Shown here: piece by piece, positions 1 to 5,753 of the stretch
How the letters are laid out: each line of letters begins with the position of its first letter
Position numbering within the stretch: the first letter of the stretch is position 1
NCBI GenBank assembly: GCA_045118335.1
Contig: JBGUXY010000024.1
Coordinates: 1-7,573 of the forward strand
Length of the DNA stretch: 7,573 bases
Source of the DNA: W1P20-047 sp045118335
GTDB taxonomy: Bacteria > Actinomycetota > Coriobacteriia > Coriobacteriales > Eggerthellaceae
Reading direction: 5' to 3'
The notes under the pieces: model-generated
What the model was told of the DNA's origin: nothing
The model's database searches: none
Seen by the model: the letters and a program-made list of their open reading frames with translations, nothing else
Made by a program: the position numbers and the translations under genes

Positions 1-165
1 AAGATGCTCGACGGCGCCTACGAGATAACCGTCTACACCGGCGGCCTGTCCACGCGCACGAACACCTACTACTACAACACCTACGACGACCCGGCCATCA
101 GGAGCGTGGCGCTTTCCGACTACGACACGTCTGGCACAGAGCTGGTGGAAATAGACCACCGCTAG
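1..165 (+). CDS. C-terminal end of a truncated protein, possibly arylsulfotransferase-like
   Basis: The frame is open from base 1 to a TAG at 163-165 and encodes the last 54 residues of a protein whose start lies outside the window. The tail is rich in Tyr, Thr and Asp, with a TYYYNTYDD stretch and an end ...GTELVEIDHR. It alternates polar and beta-branched residues, as in beta-sheet secreted proteins. No catalytic motif is visible. The other edge of the window carries an arylsulfotransferase-type lipoprotein with similar Tyr/Asp-rich composition (TTYYSYHDQ), so this may be the last beta-propeller blade of a paralogue; that is a guess from composition only. The reading frame is convincing, the function is not. 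The gene runs towards the 3' end of the leftward regulator, with a 145-bp convergent spacer and no clear terminator. Confidence 0.7.
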   Translation, partial: KMLDGAYEITVYTGGLSTRTNTYYYNTYDDPAIRSVALSDYDTSGTELVEIDHR

Positions 166-282
166 CGCTCCAAGCTAAACCCCTTTGCGGATGTTTCGAA
201 CTGCACAGGGCCGAACGGCTGGCCAACCTGGCCGCGAAGCTCGTGTGCAAAGGAACCCTGTAGCAACTGGACAGTCTGGATG

Positions 283-295
283 CGCGCTCAGCGCG
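283..295. other. Small GC hairpin in the convergent spacer
   Basis: CGCGC, a 3-nt TCA loop, then GCGCG, lying between two convergent genes (166-310). There is no U-run on either side, so a terminator role is weak. Nothing else in this 145-bp spacer looks functional. Confidence 0.3.
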
Positions 296-310
296 AATGC
301 CAGCACGATT

Positions 311-1168
311 CTAACCAGCGAATGATTTGACAAAGTATTCGCCAACTTGCTGGTTGTACTGCTTCTCCTCGGGGGACCATACCCTCATTTCGCACCAAGC
401 CCGATCGATGCGTTCTGCAGCGCGCTCTGTCACGGTGCGGCCTCGGTCGGTGAGCGCTACGGGAATCGCCTTGCCCGACATTCCCGCAACGACGCACAGA
501 TAGCCCCGCTCGGCAAGCGCATCGCAGGCCCAGTTGACCGTCGACCTCGTCAGAATGAGTTTCTTTGCAAGATGAGCTTTCAGCGCAGGCCCATCGTCTA
601 ACAGCTTAAACAGTATGCGGAACTGGACAGGTGACAAATCGAATGGTTTTGCATATTCTATGACCGTTTGTACAATGGCTAAAATCGTTTCGAAGAACGC
701 CTGCTCGTCGAAATAGTTCCCGTCCTTCACGCGAATAATCCCCTGCGACAAGCTCGTCATGCGAAGACCGGGTCGAACGTTCTGTGCGATATGCTCACTC
801 AACCCTGCGAAGTATCGATCATAGACTTGGATAACGGAATAATCAGCATCGTCTAGAACCGTTCTACCCAGCCTGGTAAGCTCCCAATTCCTTGTAGATC
901 TGGCCGCTGGCACCCATGAGACAAGATCACGTTCTGCCAGCTTGCTCAAGTTCTGGGAAAGTTGACTGGCATTCGCATCGAGTTTGCGAATCATGCTCGA
1001 TTCCGCGATGTTTCCGCTTTGCTGCATGAGCGACATCGCTCGGTATTGAAGAATACTCAAGTCGTGTTGGCTTCGAAGCTCGCTTTCAAGGGCTTTGAAC
1101 GTTGAGAAATTGAGCGTCAGAAGCTCGGACGTCACAGGATACGAAAGCTTCATCGGATTCCCCGCCAT
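311..1168 (-). CDS. Transcriptional regulator with two tandem MarR-like winged-helix domains
   Basis: This 285-residue protein is about twice the usual MarR length (~140-150). Residues ~38-109 form one winged-helix unit (LSILQYRAMSLMQQSG, then a recognition-helix-like segment NASQLSQNLSKLAERDLV, then a wing ending in ELTRLGRTVL). Residues ~178-258 form a second (LSPVQFRILFKLLDDG, then TRSTVNWACDALAERGYL, then VALTDRGRTVTERA). The shared order LSxxQxR..., SxLxERxxV, LTxxGRxV points to internal duplication. MarR proteins normally bind DNA as dimers, so this chain may mimic a dimer in one polypeptide (inference). The first ATG (1168) has little Shine-Dalgarno. An in-frame ATG at 1153 (MKLSYP) is preceded by GGCGGGGA at a suitable distance and may be the true start. 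It is divergent from the FAD oxidoreductase across 123 bp, so it probably controls that gene and itself. Its sequence looks less GC-rich than its neighbours. Confidence 0.88.
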   Translation of the reverse strand: MAGNPMKLSYPVTSELLTLNFSTFKALESELRSQHDLSILQYRAMSLMQQSGNIAESSMIRKLDANASQLSQNLSKLAERDLVSWVPAARSTRNWELTRLGRTVLDDADYSVIQVYDRYFAGLSEHIAQNVRPGLRMTSLSQGIIRVKDGNYFDEQAFFETILAIVQTVIEYAKPFDLSPVQFRILFKLLDDGPALKAHLAKKLILTRSTVNWACDALAERGYLCVVAGMSGKAIPVALTDRGRTVTERAAERIDRAWCEMRVWSPEEKQYNQQVGEYFVKSFAG

Positions 1169-1199
1169 TTCGTTACCACGCGCGAACGCACCACCTGTC

Positions 1200-1228
1200 T
1201 TTACTGACTGAACATCTCCAAGTATACG
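1200..1228 (+). promoter_or_regulatory. Candidate promoter of the FAD oxidoreductase gene
   Basis: TTTACT (1200-1205) and TATACG (1223-1228), each matching the sigma-70-type consensus at 4 of 6 positions, are separated by exactly 17 bp. The predicted transcript starts near 1235, about 57 nt before the ATG. The -10 overlaps the palindrome GTATAC (1222-1227), so on the other strand TATACT could serve the divergent regulator, although no good -35 is seen there. Confidence 0.5.
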
Positions 1229-1237
1229 CTTCCATCA

Positions 1238-1251
1238 TCGCGAAGACGCGA
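1238..1251. promoter_or_regulatory. Small inverted repeat, possible operator
   Basis: TCGCG-AAGA-CGCGA, a perfect 5-bp dyad with a 4-nt spacer, sits just past the predicted transcription start of the oxidoreductase gene, in the spacer shared with the divergent regulator. A repressor bound here would block the rightward promoter. The dyad is short and may be chance. Confidence 0.3.
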
Positions 1252-1291
1252 CAACGTGAAGCAGACAAAGATCCGAGAACGGGAGGTCGCA

Positions 1292-2668
1292 ATGTCAGAG
1301 AAGAAGGTCGTCATCATCGGAGCCGGTTGCGCTGGATTGCATGCTGCGTACACGCTCAAGAAAGCAGGCGTCGATTTCGTGCTCTTCGACAACCAGGAGA
1401 CGTACGGCGGCAGGTGCCGCAGCATCCATTTCGACCCCGAGCATCCTGAGTACTACTATACGCGCGCAGCAATCTGGACGGAGCCCACAGAGGAGCTTTC
1501 CGGCGAACTGCTGAGGGAGTTCGATCTCATGCCCCTCTACCATGAGTTCGACAAGATGCTGTTCGGCTTCTATTTCAACAACAAGGTGCACCCCGTGGAC
1601 ATGCAGGGCAACGTCTTTGAAATCATGATCGGCATGAAGGACATCCCCAAGAAGATCATCCCCCAGGGCGCCAAGTTCTTGAAGAACTTCGCCAAGGTCC
1701 GCCCGCTTCTGGAAGTACGCGAGGGCGACAGCGTGTACGGTCGCGACGAGCTTGCCAGGACGGTTGCTGGCAAAAGCGTTACGGAATGGACGCTTGAGAA
1801 CGCAGGCGACGAGGTCCTCGACAAGCTGATTGCCCCCATGGCCAATGGCATCGAAGCGGGCGAGTCGGACAAGATTTCCATGGTCCAGCCGCTCTACATC
1901 CTCAACCGCGTGGCTGGCACCGGCCAGATCAAGGGAGGCCATTACGGTTCCATTAACAAGGCGCTCTACGAGGCTGTCCAGGACAAAGTGCAGTTCAACA
2001 CCAAGATTGAAAAGATCGTCGTCGAGGACGGCAAGGTTCTCGGCGTGCAGATTGCGGACGGTGAATTCGTTGAAGCCGACTACGTCATCTGCTGCACCGA
2101 GGCAGACAACGCGCTTCGCCTGCTGCCCAACGCCCCCGAAAGCATCAGAAACGCGCTGTCCCGCGAAGAGTATTCGGTTGCTTATGACTTCATCATGACT
2201 AAGCCCGTGCGCCGCGATCCGAAGGAAATGGAGATGGTCATGATTTCTCCGAGCACGGGTTCCAAGCTCGCCATTATGTTCGAGGAGAACGCGCAGGATC
2301 TTTGCGCGGCCCCCGGCTCGAGCCTCATGCACGTCTTCACGCTTCCTGTTTTCAACGACGAGCTGGAAAGCATGAACGACGAGGAGCGCTTCCTTGCTGT
2401 CCGCGCCGAAGCTGCCAAGATCCTCCCCGATTTGGCGGACGCCGAATTGCTGGGCTTCCACAAGTACGGCATGGGTGACTACGTGCATTCTGCGTGCTAC
2501 CAGGGCAACGACAGCTTCCGTGCTCTCTACGACATGGAGGAGGTCTATCACGACGAGGTGAAGGGCCTGCGTTTGGCTGGCGCATACCGCGTGATGCACT
2601 GCTCCACCGAAGGCGCCTATTTCTCGGGCAAGGTCGAGGCCGAGGCGGTTGCTGCCGAGCTGGCGTAA
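1292..2668 (+). CDS. FAD-dependent oxidoreductase, amine-oxidase/protoporphyrinogen-oxidase-like fold
   Basis: A 458-residue protein. Its N-terminus is a Rossmann FAD-binding motif: KKVVIIGAGCAGLHAAYTL gives GxGxxG at residues 10-15. The acidic strand end LFDNQE and the GGRCRS signature (39-44) follow, typical of flavin amine oxidase, phytoene desaturase and protoporphyrinogen oxidase relatives. The C-terminus has the matching FAD-contact segment (GLRLAGAYRV...EGAYFSGKVEAEAVAAEL, from ~425). There is no signal peptide or membrane helix, so it is cytoplasmic. The start at 1292 is chosen because GGGAGG lies 5 nt upstream; a GTG at 1256 extends the frame by 12 residues but has no such site. The substrate cannot be read from sequence. 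The central domain (~60-300) would decide it. The divergent double-MarR regulator suggests induction by a small molecule, perhaps the substrate (inference). Confidence 0.93.
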   Translation: MSEKKVVIIGAGCAGLHAAYTLKKAGVDFVLFDNQETYGGRCRSIHFDPEHPEYYYTRAAIWTEPTEELSGELLREFDLMPLYHEFDKMLFGFYFNNKVHPVDMQGNVFEIMIGMKDIPKKIIPQGAKFLKNFAKVRPLLEVREGDSVYGRDELARTVAGKSVTEWTLENAGDEVLDKLIAPMANGIEAGESDKISMVQPLYILNRVAGTGQIKGGHYGSINKALYEAVQDKVQFNTKIEKIVVEDGKVLGVQIADGEFVEADYVICCTEADNALRLLPNAPESIRNALSREEYSVAYDFIMTKPVRRDPKEMEMVMISPSTGSKLAIMFEENAQDLCAAPGSSLMHVFTLPVFNDELESMNDEERFLAVRAEAAKILPDLADAELLGFHKYGMGDYVHSACYQGNDSFRALYDMEEVYHDEVKGLRLAGAYRVMHCSTEGAYFSGKVEAEAVAAELA

Positions 2669-2701
2669 CGCGCTTGCGCTAGACTCGACCTGCGAGCGCA
2701 C

Positions 2702-2744
2702 TGCAACCGCGTTGCAATTGGCAGATAACGGTTCTGCCAATTGC
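2702..2744 (+). terminator. Two overlapping hairpins after the oxidoreductase gene
   Basis: A perfect 12-bp inverted repeat (GCAATTGGCAGA 2714-2725 and TCTGCCAATTGC 2733-2744, 7-nt loop) lies 45 nt past the stop codon. A smaller one (TGCAAC-CGC-GTTGCA, 2702-2716) shares 3 nt with it, so the two cannot form fully together. No U-run follows. It may protect the mRNA 3' end or give weak or factor-dependent termination. Confidence 0.45.
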
Positions 2745-2784
2745 CCACCCCATTCGACAAGCGCAGTCTCTCGCTCGAGCATAC

Positions 2785-2823
2785 AAAAAGGCTGGCACGA
2801 AATCCATGCTCCGTGCCAGCCTT
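2785..2823 (-). terminator. Rho-independent terminator, best for leftward transcripts
   Basis: A perfect 12-bp stem (AAGGCTGGCACG 2788-2799 with CGTGCCAGCCTT 2812-2823, 12-nt loop). Read leftward, the stem runs into CCTTTTTG, a classic U-run, so it would end the RiPP-maturase transcript and the remnants behind it. Read rightward, it is followed only by CGCTTTA, so it could stop the oxidoreductase transcript less efficiently. Its position between converging units fits a shared terminator. Confidence 0.75.
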
Positions 2824-2832
2824 CGCTTTAGC

Positions 2833-3110
2833 TCACGGCTTCGTGAATTCAGCGGCCTGGCAATCCTCCATGAGCTTCATGCCTGCATCCTACGCTCCGC
2901 CGACGACATCGCCCGCCACACGGTAAATGCGCCTCGTCGAATCGCACACGTTGGGCTGCATCTTGGCGAAGCCCACGCGATCCTCATCATCCAGAATCGC
3001 CTCATCCACGCGCGATCACCACGCACCCCACGATCCGGGCGCCATGCCCATCGCCCTGGATGTCGGCGACCCCGCACTCCATGGCAGCGGGAACTCCTCG
3101 ATCATCGGAG
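2833..3110 (-). pseudogene. Decayed leftward gene remnant, unidentified
   Basis: No intact ORF exists here, but the leftward strand shows protein-like text across frame breaks. One frame reads ...GVPAAMECGVADIQGDG..ARIVGCVVIARG and hits a TGA near 3004. Shifted by one, it continues VDEAILDDEDRVGFAKMQ and RRIYRVAGDVVGGA, reaches an in-frame TAG (2890-2892), then DAGMKLMEDCQAAEFTKP and a final TGA at 2833-2835. One frameshift and one nonsense codon would restore a single reading of ~90 residues. It ends just before the leftward terminator. I do not recognise the family. The coding look (amphipathic strands, no low-complexity bias) is suggestive only. Could also be non-coding sequence with chance open frames. 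Confidence 0.35.
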
Positions 3111-3159
3111 TTGGATCAGATCTTCTTGCGGGAGCACTCCCCCGCCCACGCTGCATTTG

Positions 3160-3184
3160 TGACAAACAACCTGTCCCCTTGTTA
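3160..3184 (+). repeat. REP-like 25-bp element, copy 1 (divergent)
   Basis: TGACAAA, then an AACCTGTCCCC core, then TTGTTA: the same 25-bp layout as the copies at 5726, 6747 and 6828, with three differences from the 5726 copy. One change falls in the right arm (TTGTTA for TTGTCA), weakening the dyad. It sits at the junction between two decayed coding remnants that lie in different frames. Confidence 0.7.
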
Positions 3185-3402
3185 TAAGTCGGCAGCCCAG
3201 CGCCGTGGACGCTATCCGAGCCGACACCATACTCGACGAGGTCGCGCTTGATGTCAACCTGGATGCGCTCCGCGGATCTTCGGTTCCCCGCCATCCCTAC
3301 CTCTTCCAGCTGGGCAAACCATCTGCTCTTGTCGGGTTTCGCGCGGCTGGCAACAATCTGGCGGTACCAGAGCACACGCTTCTTCTTATCTCCTGCCAAC
3401 AG
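3185..3402 (-). pseudogene. Remnant of a DNA-binding domain, WYL-type-regulator-like
   Basis: Leftward frame directly behind the maturase stop. It reads GDKKKRVLWYRQIVASRAKPDKSR, then LEEVGMAGNRRSAERIQVDI, then KRDLVEYGV. This layout (K-rich start, LxxLxxIL helix, D-K spacer, xLEExG..., SxERxxxxDIxxL.E.G) resembles the N-terminal helix-turn-helix of WYL-domain regulators (SAERKSIYDDI-type recognition helix). After ~70 residues the likeness stops at the REP-like element at 3160-3184. The frame stays open to 3016, but its text becomes Pro/Ser/Gly-rich and shadow-like. There is no convincing start codon with a ribosome binding site. I read it as the 5' stub of a lost regulator gene. The family call rests on pattern memory alone. 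Confidence 0.4.
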
Positions 3403-3410
3403 GTTGGTCG

Positions 3411-4844
3411 CTATCCCTGCTGGACCTTGTTCGTTTGCAGCTCGCTGCGCCTCACCGTCTCGACAATCCTGTCCATCCAGCCCTCCTTGTAGTAGACACA
3501 CTGCCTGGTGTCAACGGCGAAGAAGTCGGTGTCCTCGGGCGTGCTCACGGCATTCGCGCGGCAGCCGCCGCCGCACAGATGCAGGTATTCGCACTCGCGG
3601 CACTCAGGCTGGTGCTTCAGGTACTCGCCGACCTTCGCGCGGATGGACGTCCAGTAGGTGCTGTCGTGAAGGATGCTCTTCAGCCCCGCCTCCTGGATGT
3701 GCGGGTAGTATCCCGCCACACCCGTGTAGGCAAGCGTCAGGCAGGGCACGATGCGCCCCTTGGGATCGATGCTGCCATTCATGCGCATGGCTCCGCACAG
3801 CCATCGGCCGCCGACCTCCGGACTGCCGGACCGCTCGAGCTCCTCGCGCGGCGAGACGTAGTCCTTCTTGCCCTTGGAGTTGTGGAACACCCCCTCTAGC
3901 GACAGGTCGATGGGAGCACCGTCGGCGTAGTAAACGGGGATGTAGTCCACGTACGCCTGGAAGGTCTCGGCCGGCGTGAGGTAGTTCTCGTCGTCTGCGT
4001 CGCTTCTCACCCACTCGCCCTGGCGTTCCACGGAGTTGATCTTCATGCCGTTCACGCCGAGGGAGCCGAGGAGGTTGACGGTGTCGCGGATCGCGCCCAG
4101 GTTGCCCCGGTGGACGATCATCTCCGCGCTGCAGGCGAACCCGCGGCCCACGAGCCTGCGGAAGGCGTCGATAGCGCAGCTCTCGGCGCCCTCGACACCT
4201 CGCATCCAATCGTGCCAGCCCACGCCGTCGAAGCTGATGGTGACCGCAGGGCGCATGCCGCGCTCCTCGAATCTGTCGAGCACGGAATCGGAGAGCAGCA
4301 TTCCGTTTGTGTAGAGCGTGCCCACCACCAGGCCGCGCTCGCGGATGCGGTCGACGATCTGCCAGAAGTCGTCTCGCACGAGCGCCTCGCCACCGGTCAG
4401 GTCGACCCTCATCACGCCGCAACCGGCGAGCTGGTCGATTATCCCCAGCATCTCGTCGGTGGGCAGCTGGCCCATCTTGCCCTCAGGCGCGTCCATGAAG
4501 CAGTGCCGGCACCGGTAATTGCAAAACCCCGTGATCGAGAACATCACGCCTGACAGGTAGCCGTTGCTGTAGGTACGGTACTCCTGCTCGGGGATGAGCG
4601 GCTCGCGCTGCTCACACGCACGGACGATGCCCCTCTCCGTGAGCCGGCCGAACAGCTCGGCCTCCTTCTCGCCGAGGTTGCCGACGTCAATCTCGGTCAC
4701 GCCGTCGCAATCCAGCAGAAACCGGAACTCCTCGCGGCCGAAGAAGGTCGAGGTCCCGTGCTTCAGGTCGGTTAGGGCAAACGGGAGCCCCTCCCAGCCC
4801 CTCAGAGCGTAGTTGTCATCGAGTCGGTAGAGCACGTCGCCCAT
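3411..4844 (-). CDS. Radical SAM/SPASM peptide maturase (Nif11-class RiPP type)
   Basis: A 477-residue protein in three parts. Residues 1-~95 (YALRGWEGLPFALTDL, then FGREEFRFLLDCDG) form an N-terminal region of the winged-helix kind often used to hold leader peptides. The radical SAM core has CNYRCRHC (Cys108, 112, 115) to bind the SAM-cleaving [4Fe-4S] cluster, and TGGE (150-153) for SAM. The C-terminal SPASM domain has Cys350, 368, 415, 418, 424, 428 and 449, in the CX17C...CX2CX5CX3CX20C order expected for two auxiliary clusters. Such enzymes install thioether or C-C links on precursor peptides using SAM radicals in the cytoplasm. The substrate is almost certainly the Nif11-leader peptide encoded 236 bp upstream on the same strand. 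Start: the ATG at 4844 has AGGAG directly abutting it, which is too close; a GTG three codons on (4835) sits 9 nt after AGGAG and is a good alternative. Confidence 0.95.
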   Translation of the reverse strand: MGDVLYRLDDNYALRGWEGLPFALTDLKHGTSTFFGREEFRFLLDCDGVTEIDVGNLGEKEAELFGRLTERGIVRACEQREPLIPEQEYRTYSNGYLSGVMFSITGFCNYRCRHCFMDAPEGKMGQLPTDEMLGIIDQLAGCGVMRVDLTGGEALVRDDFWQIVDRIRERGLVVGTLYTNGMLLSDSVLDRFEERGMRPAVTISFDGVGWHDWMRGVEGAESCAIDAFRRLVGRGFACSAEMIVHRGNLGAIRDTVNLLGSLGVNGMKINSVERQGEWVRSDADDENYLTPAETFQAYVDYIPVYYADGAPIDLSLEGVFHNSKGKKDYVSPREELERSGSPEVGGRWLCGAMRMNGSIDPKGRIVPCLTLAYTGVAGYYPHIQEAGLKSILHDSTYWTSIRAKVGEYLKHQPECRECEYLHLCGGGCRANAVSTPEDTDFFAVDTRQCVYYKEGWMDRIVETVRRSELQTNKVQQG

Positions 4845-4969
4845 CTCCTCTCTCGGCGGCTTTCAACGGCAGTTCGCGACGACCTTGTCAACTGGAACCA
4901 TCATTAATCGTACAGGGGACGCCACGACTGGCCGGGCAGCAAAGCAAATCGTAGCGCACGGCGAGTACG

Positions 4970-4995
4970 AAAAACTAGATCGGGTTGAATCCGAT
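4970..4995 (-). terminator. Hairpin with U-run between precursor and maturase genes (attenuator?)
   Basis: Read leftward: ATCGG, 7-nt loop, CCGAT (stem arms 4991-4995 and 4979-4983), four bases, then TTTTT (4974-4970). The stem is only 5 bp, so read-through is expected. Placed ~85 nt after the precursor stop, it could lower maturase expression relative to its substrate, a common arrangement in RiPP operons. No promoter of its own was found for the maturase: TTGACA (4891-4886) has no -10 at the right distance. Confidence 0.4.
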
Positions 4996-5080
4996 TTGAA
5001 ATCCTCAGCACTGAGCTATCCGCCAGAGTAAAAGAGGAGATATGTCGGGTTAGTCGTTTAAGGGACGCGATTAATTGTCG

Positions 5081-5407
5081 TTAGCTAGCCCCCGAAGCGG
5101 AAAAGCATTTGTAATTAGTGTCGCAAGCTGTCCAGAAGATGTAGCAGGAATTGACCTCGTTGTCGCAGTTCTCATAGCCACCGCTTATGCTATCGAGTTC
5201 TTCATCATCGAGCTCGCGCTCGTCAACCGTCGCGTCCTTGAATTCCTCAGCTGTGAACTCGTAACCACGCGCCGCCGCGAACTCCACGGCTGCCTCTGCG
5301 GCACCCTTGGAGGTTTGCTCTGCGATAAAGCCCTCCAGCTCACGGGCATTTTCGCTGTCCTTGCCAGCGAAATCCTTGACAAACCTCTTCGCCTCTTCCC
5401 TCGACAT
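5081..5407 (-). CDS. Nif11-leader RiPP precursor peptide with four-cysteine core
   Basis: A 108-residue precursor. Residues 1-75 are a charged, Ala/Glu-rich helical leader (MSREEAKRFVKDFAG..., FTAEEFKD, DERELDDEELDSIS) in the style of Nif11-like leaders, which resemble nitrogen-fixation Nif11 proteins and end at a double glycine. Here LDSISGG places GG at 76-77, the expected cut site for a C39-type protease. The 31-residue core starts YENCDNEV and carries Cys81, 88, 95 and 101, i.e. CX6C, CX6C, CX5C, with aromatic residues (Tyr, Phe, Trp) between and a small-residue tail (SASGAS). Regular Cys spacing with few Ser/Thr near the first three Cys favours a radical-SAM thioether product over a lanthipeptide; no lanthipeptide synthetase is present. 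AAGGAG lies 9 nt before the ATG. The maturase follows on the same strand. Confidence 0.92.
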   Translation of the reverse strand: MSREEAKRFVKDFAGKDSENARELEGFIAEQTSKGAAEAAVEFAAARGYEFTAEEFKDATVDERELDDEELDSISGGYENCDNEVNSCYIFWTACDTNYKCFSASGAS

Positions 5408-5424
5408 CGCCTATCTCCTTTCGC

Positions 5425-5434
5425 CGTGTACACG
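5425..5434. promoter_or_regulatory. 10-bp palindrome in the precursor leader
   Basis: CGTGTACACG, a perfect palindrome ~10 nt upstream of the precursor's AAGGAG. It could be a protein-binding site or part of a leader structure. Short, so only suggestive. Confidence 0.25.
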
Positions 5435-5539
5435 TACCGAAAGCCTTCGCATGACTACTAGAGGAAGATCTTTTCGAGCTCCCGACTTGGTTCATCCACT
5501 TCAGGAGTTTCGGGCGCTCTGTCGTTTCGACCCCTTCGA

Positions 5540-5568
5540 ATTGTATCTCTGATAGCTTAAACTTTCAA
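5540..5568 (-). promoter_or_regulatory. Promoter of the RiPP operon
   Basis: Read leftward: TTGAAA (5568-5563), 17-bp spacer, TACAAT (5545-5540). Each hexamer matches the sigma-70-type consensus at 5 of 6 positions with ideal spacing, the best promoter in the window. The transcript would start near 5533, leaving a ~125-nt leader before the precursor ATG at 5407. The rest of the leader shows no clear riboswitch. Confidence 0.7.
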
Positions 5569-5596
5569 GAAAGCCGCAAACACGTGCGAGTTAAGT

Positions 5597-5669
5597 TTAT
5601 CGGGATTGGGGCTCTTCGCGCCCCTCCGATAATCAGTGCCTGGCAAAAAAGAGAGCCGGCTTTCACTGA
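5597..5669. other. Two adjacent stem-loops between the esterase and RiPP genes
   Basis: First: TTATCGG (5597-5603) pairs with CCGATAA (5626-5632), enclosing GGGGC (5608-5612) paired with GCCCC (5620-5624). Second, directly abutting: TCAGTG (5633-5638) pairs with CACTGA (5664-5669), with an inner CTGGC/GCCGG stem containing one G-U pair. Leftward they lie ~85-155 nt past the esterase stop and just upstream of the RiPP promoter. They may end esterase transcription, but the U-run (TTTTTT, 5651-5646) lies inside the second structure, not after it. A small structured RNA is another reading. Confidence 0.4.
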
Positions 5670-5725
5670 CGCAACGATGATAGCGCGCCGCATGAAAAGC
5701 TGTGCTGTGTCCCAGGAGCAAATTA

Positions 5726-5750
5726 TGACAAATGACCTGTCCCCTTGTCA
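5726..5750 (+). repeat. REP-like 25-bp element, copy 2
   Basis: TGACAAATGACC followed by TGTCCCCTTGTCA. The arms TGACAA and TTGTCA are perfect inverted repeats. It differs from the 6747 copy by one base. A preceding CCCAGGA (5711) is also shared with the later copies at nearly the same distance, so the true unit is longer than 25 bp. It ends 3 bp from the esterase stop codon. Confidence 0.85.
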
Positions 5751-5753
5751 GGT

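Noticed and set aside
1295..2782. 495-residue ORF antisense to the oxidoreductase
   Set aside because: Long only because of GC-rich codon bias opposite a real gene; His/Val/Ala-rich text with no domain, while the plus strand has clear FAD motifs.
4863..4904. 13-codon leftward ORF (MMVPVDKVVANCR) just before the maturase
   Set aside because: No ribosome binding site and very short; no sign of a second precursor peptide.
4910..4919. TACAGGGGAC-like text as another REP-like copy
   Set aside because: It shares a G-rich core word but has the bases in a different order and no TGACAAA/TTTGTCA arms.
4979..5024. tRNA-like leftward text: GGCGGATAGCTCAG, then a 5-bp stem with 7-nt ATTCAAC loop
   Set aside because: The start looks like a tRNA 5' end, but there is no anticodon arm, no matching 3' acceptor strand, the T-loop is off consensus, and the span is only 46 nt. 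At most a tRNA fragment or attachment-site relic; more likely chance plus a weak terminator.
5042..5053. AGAGGAGAT followed by ATG on the plus strand
   Set aside because: The frame stops after three codons.
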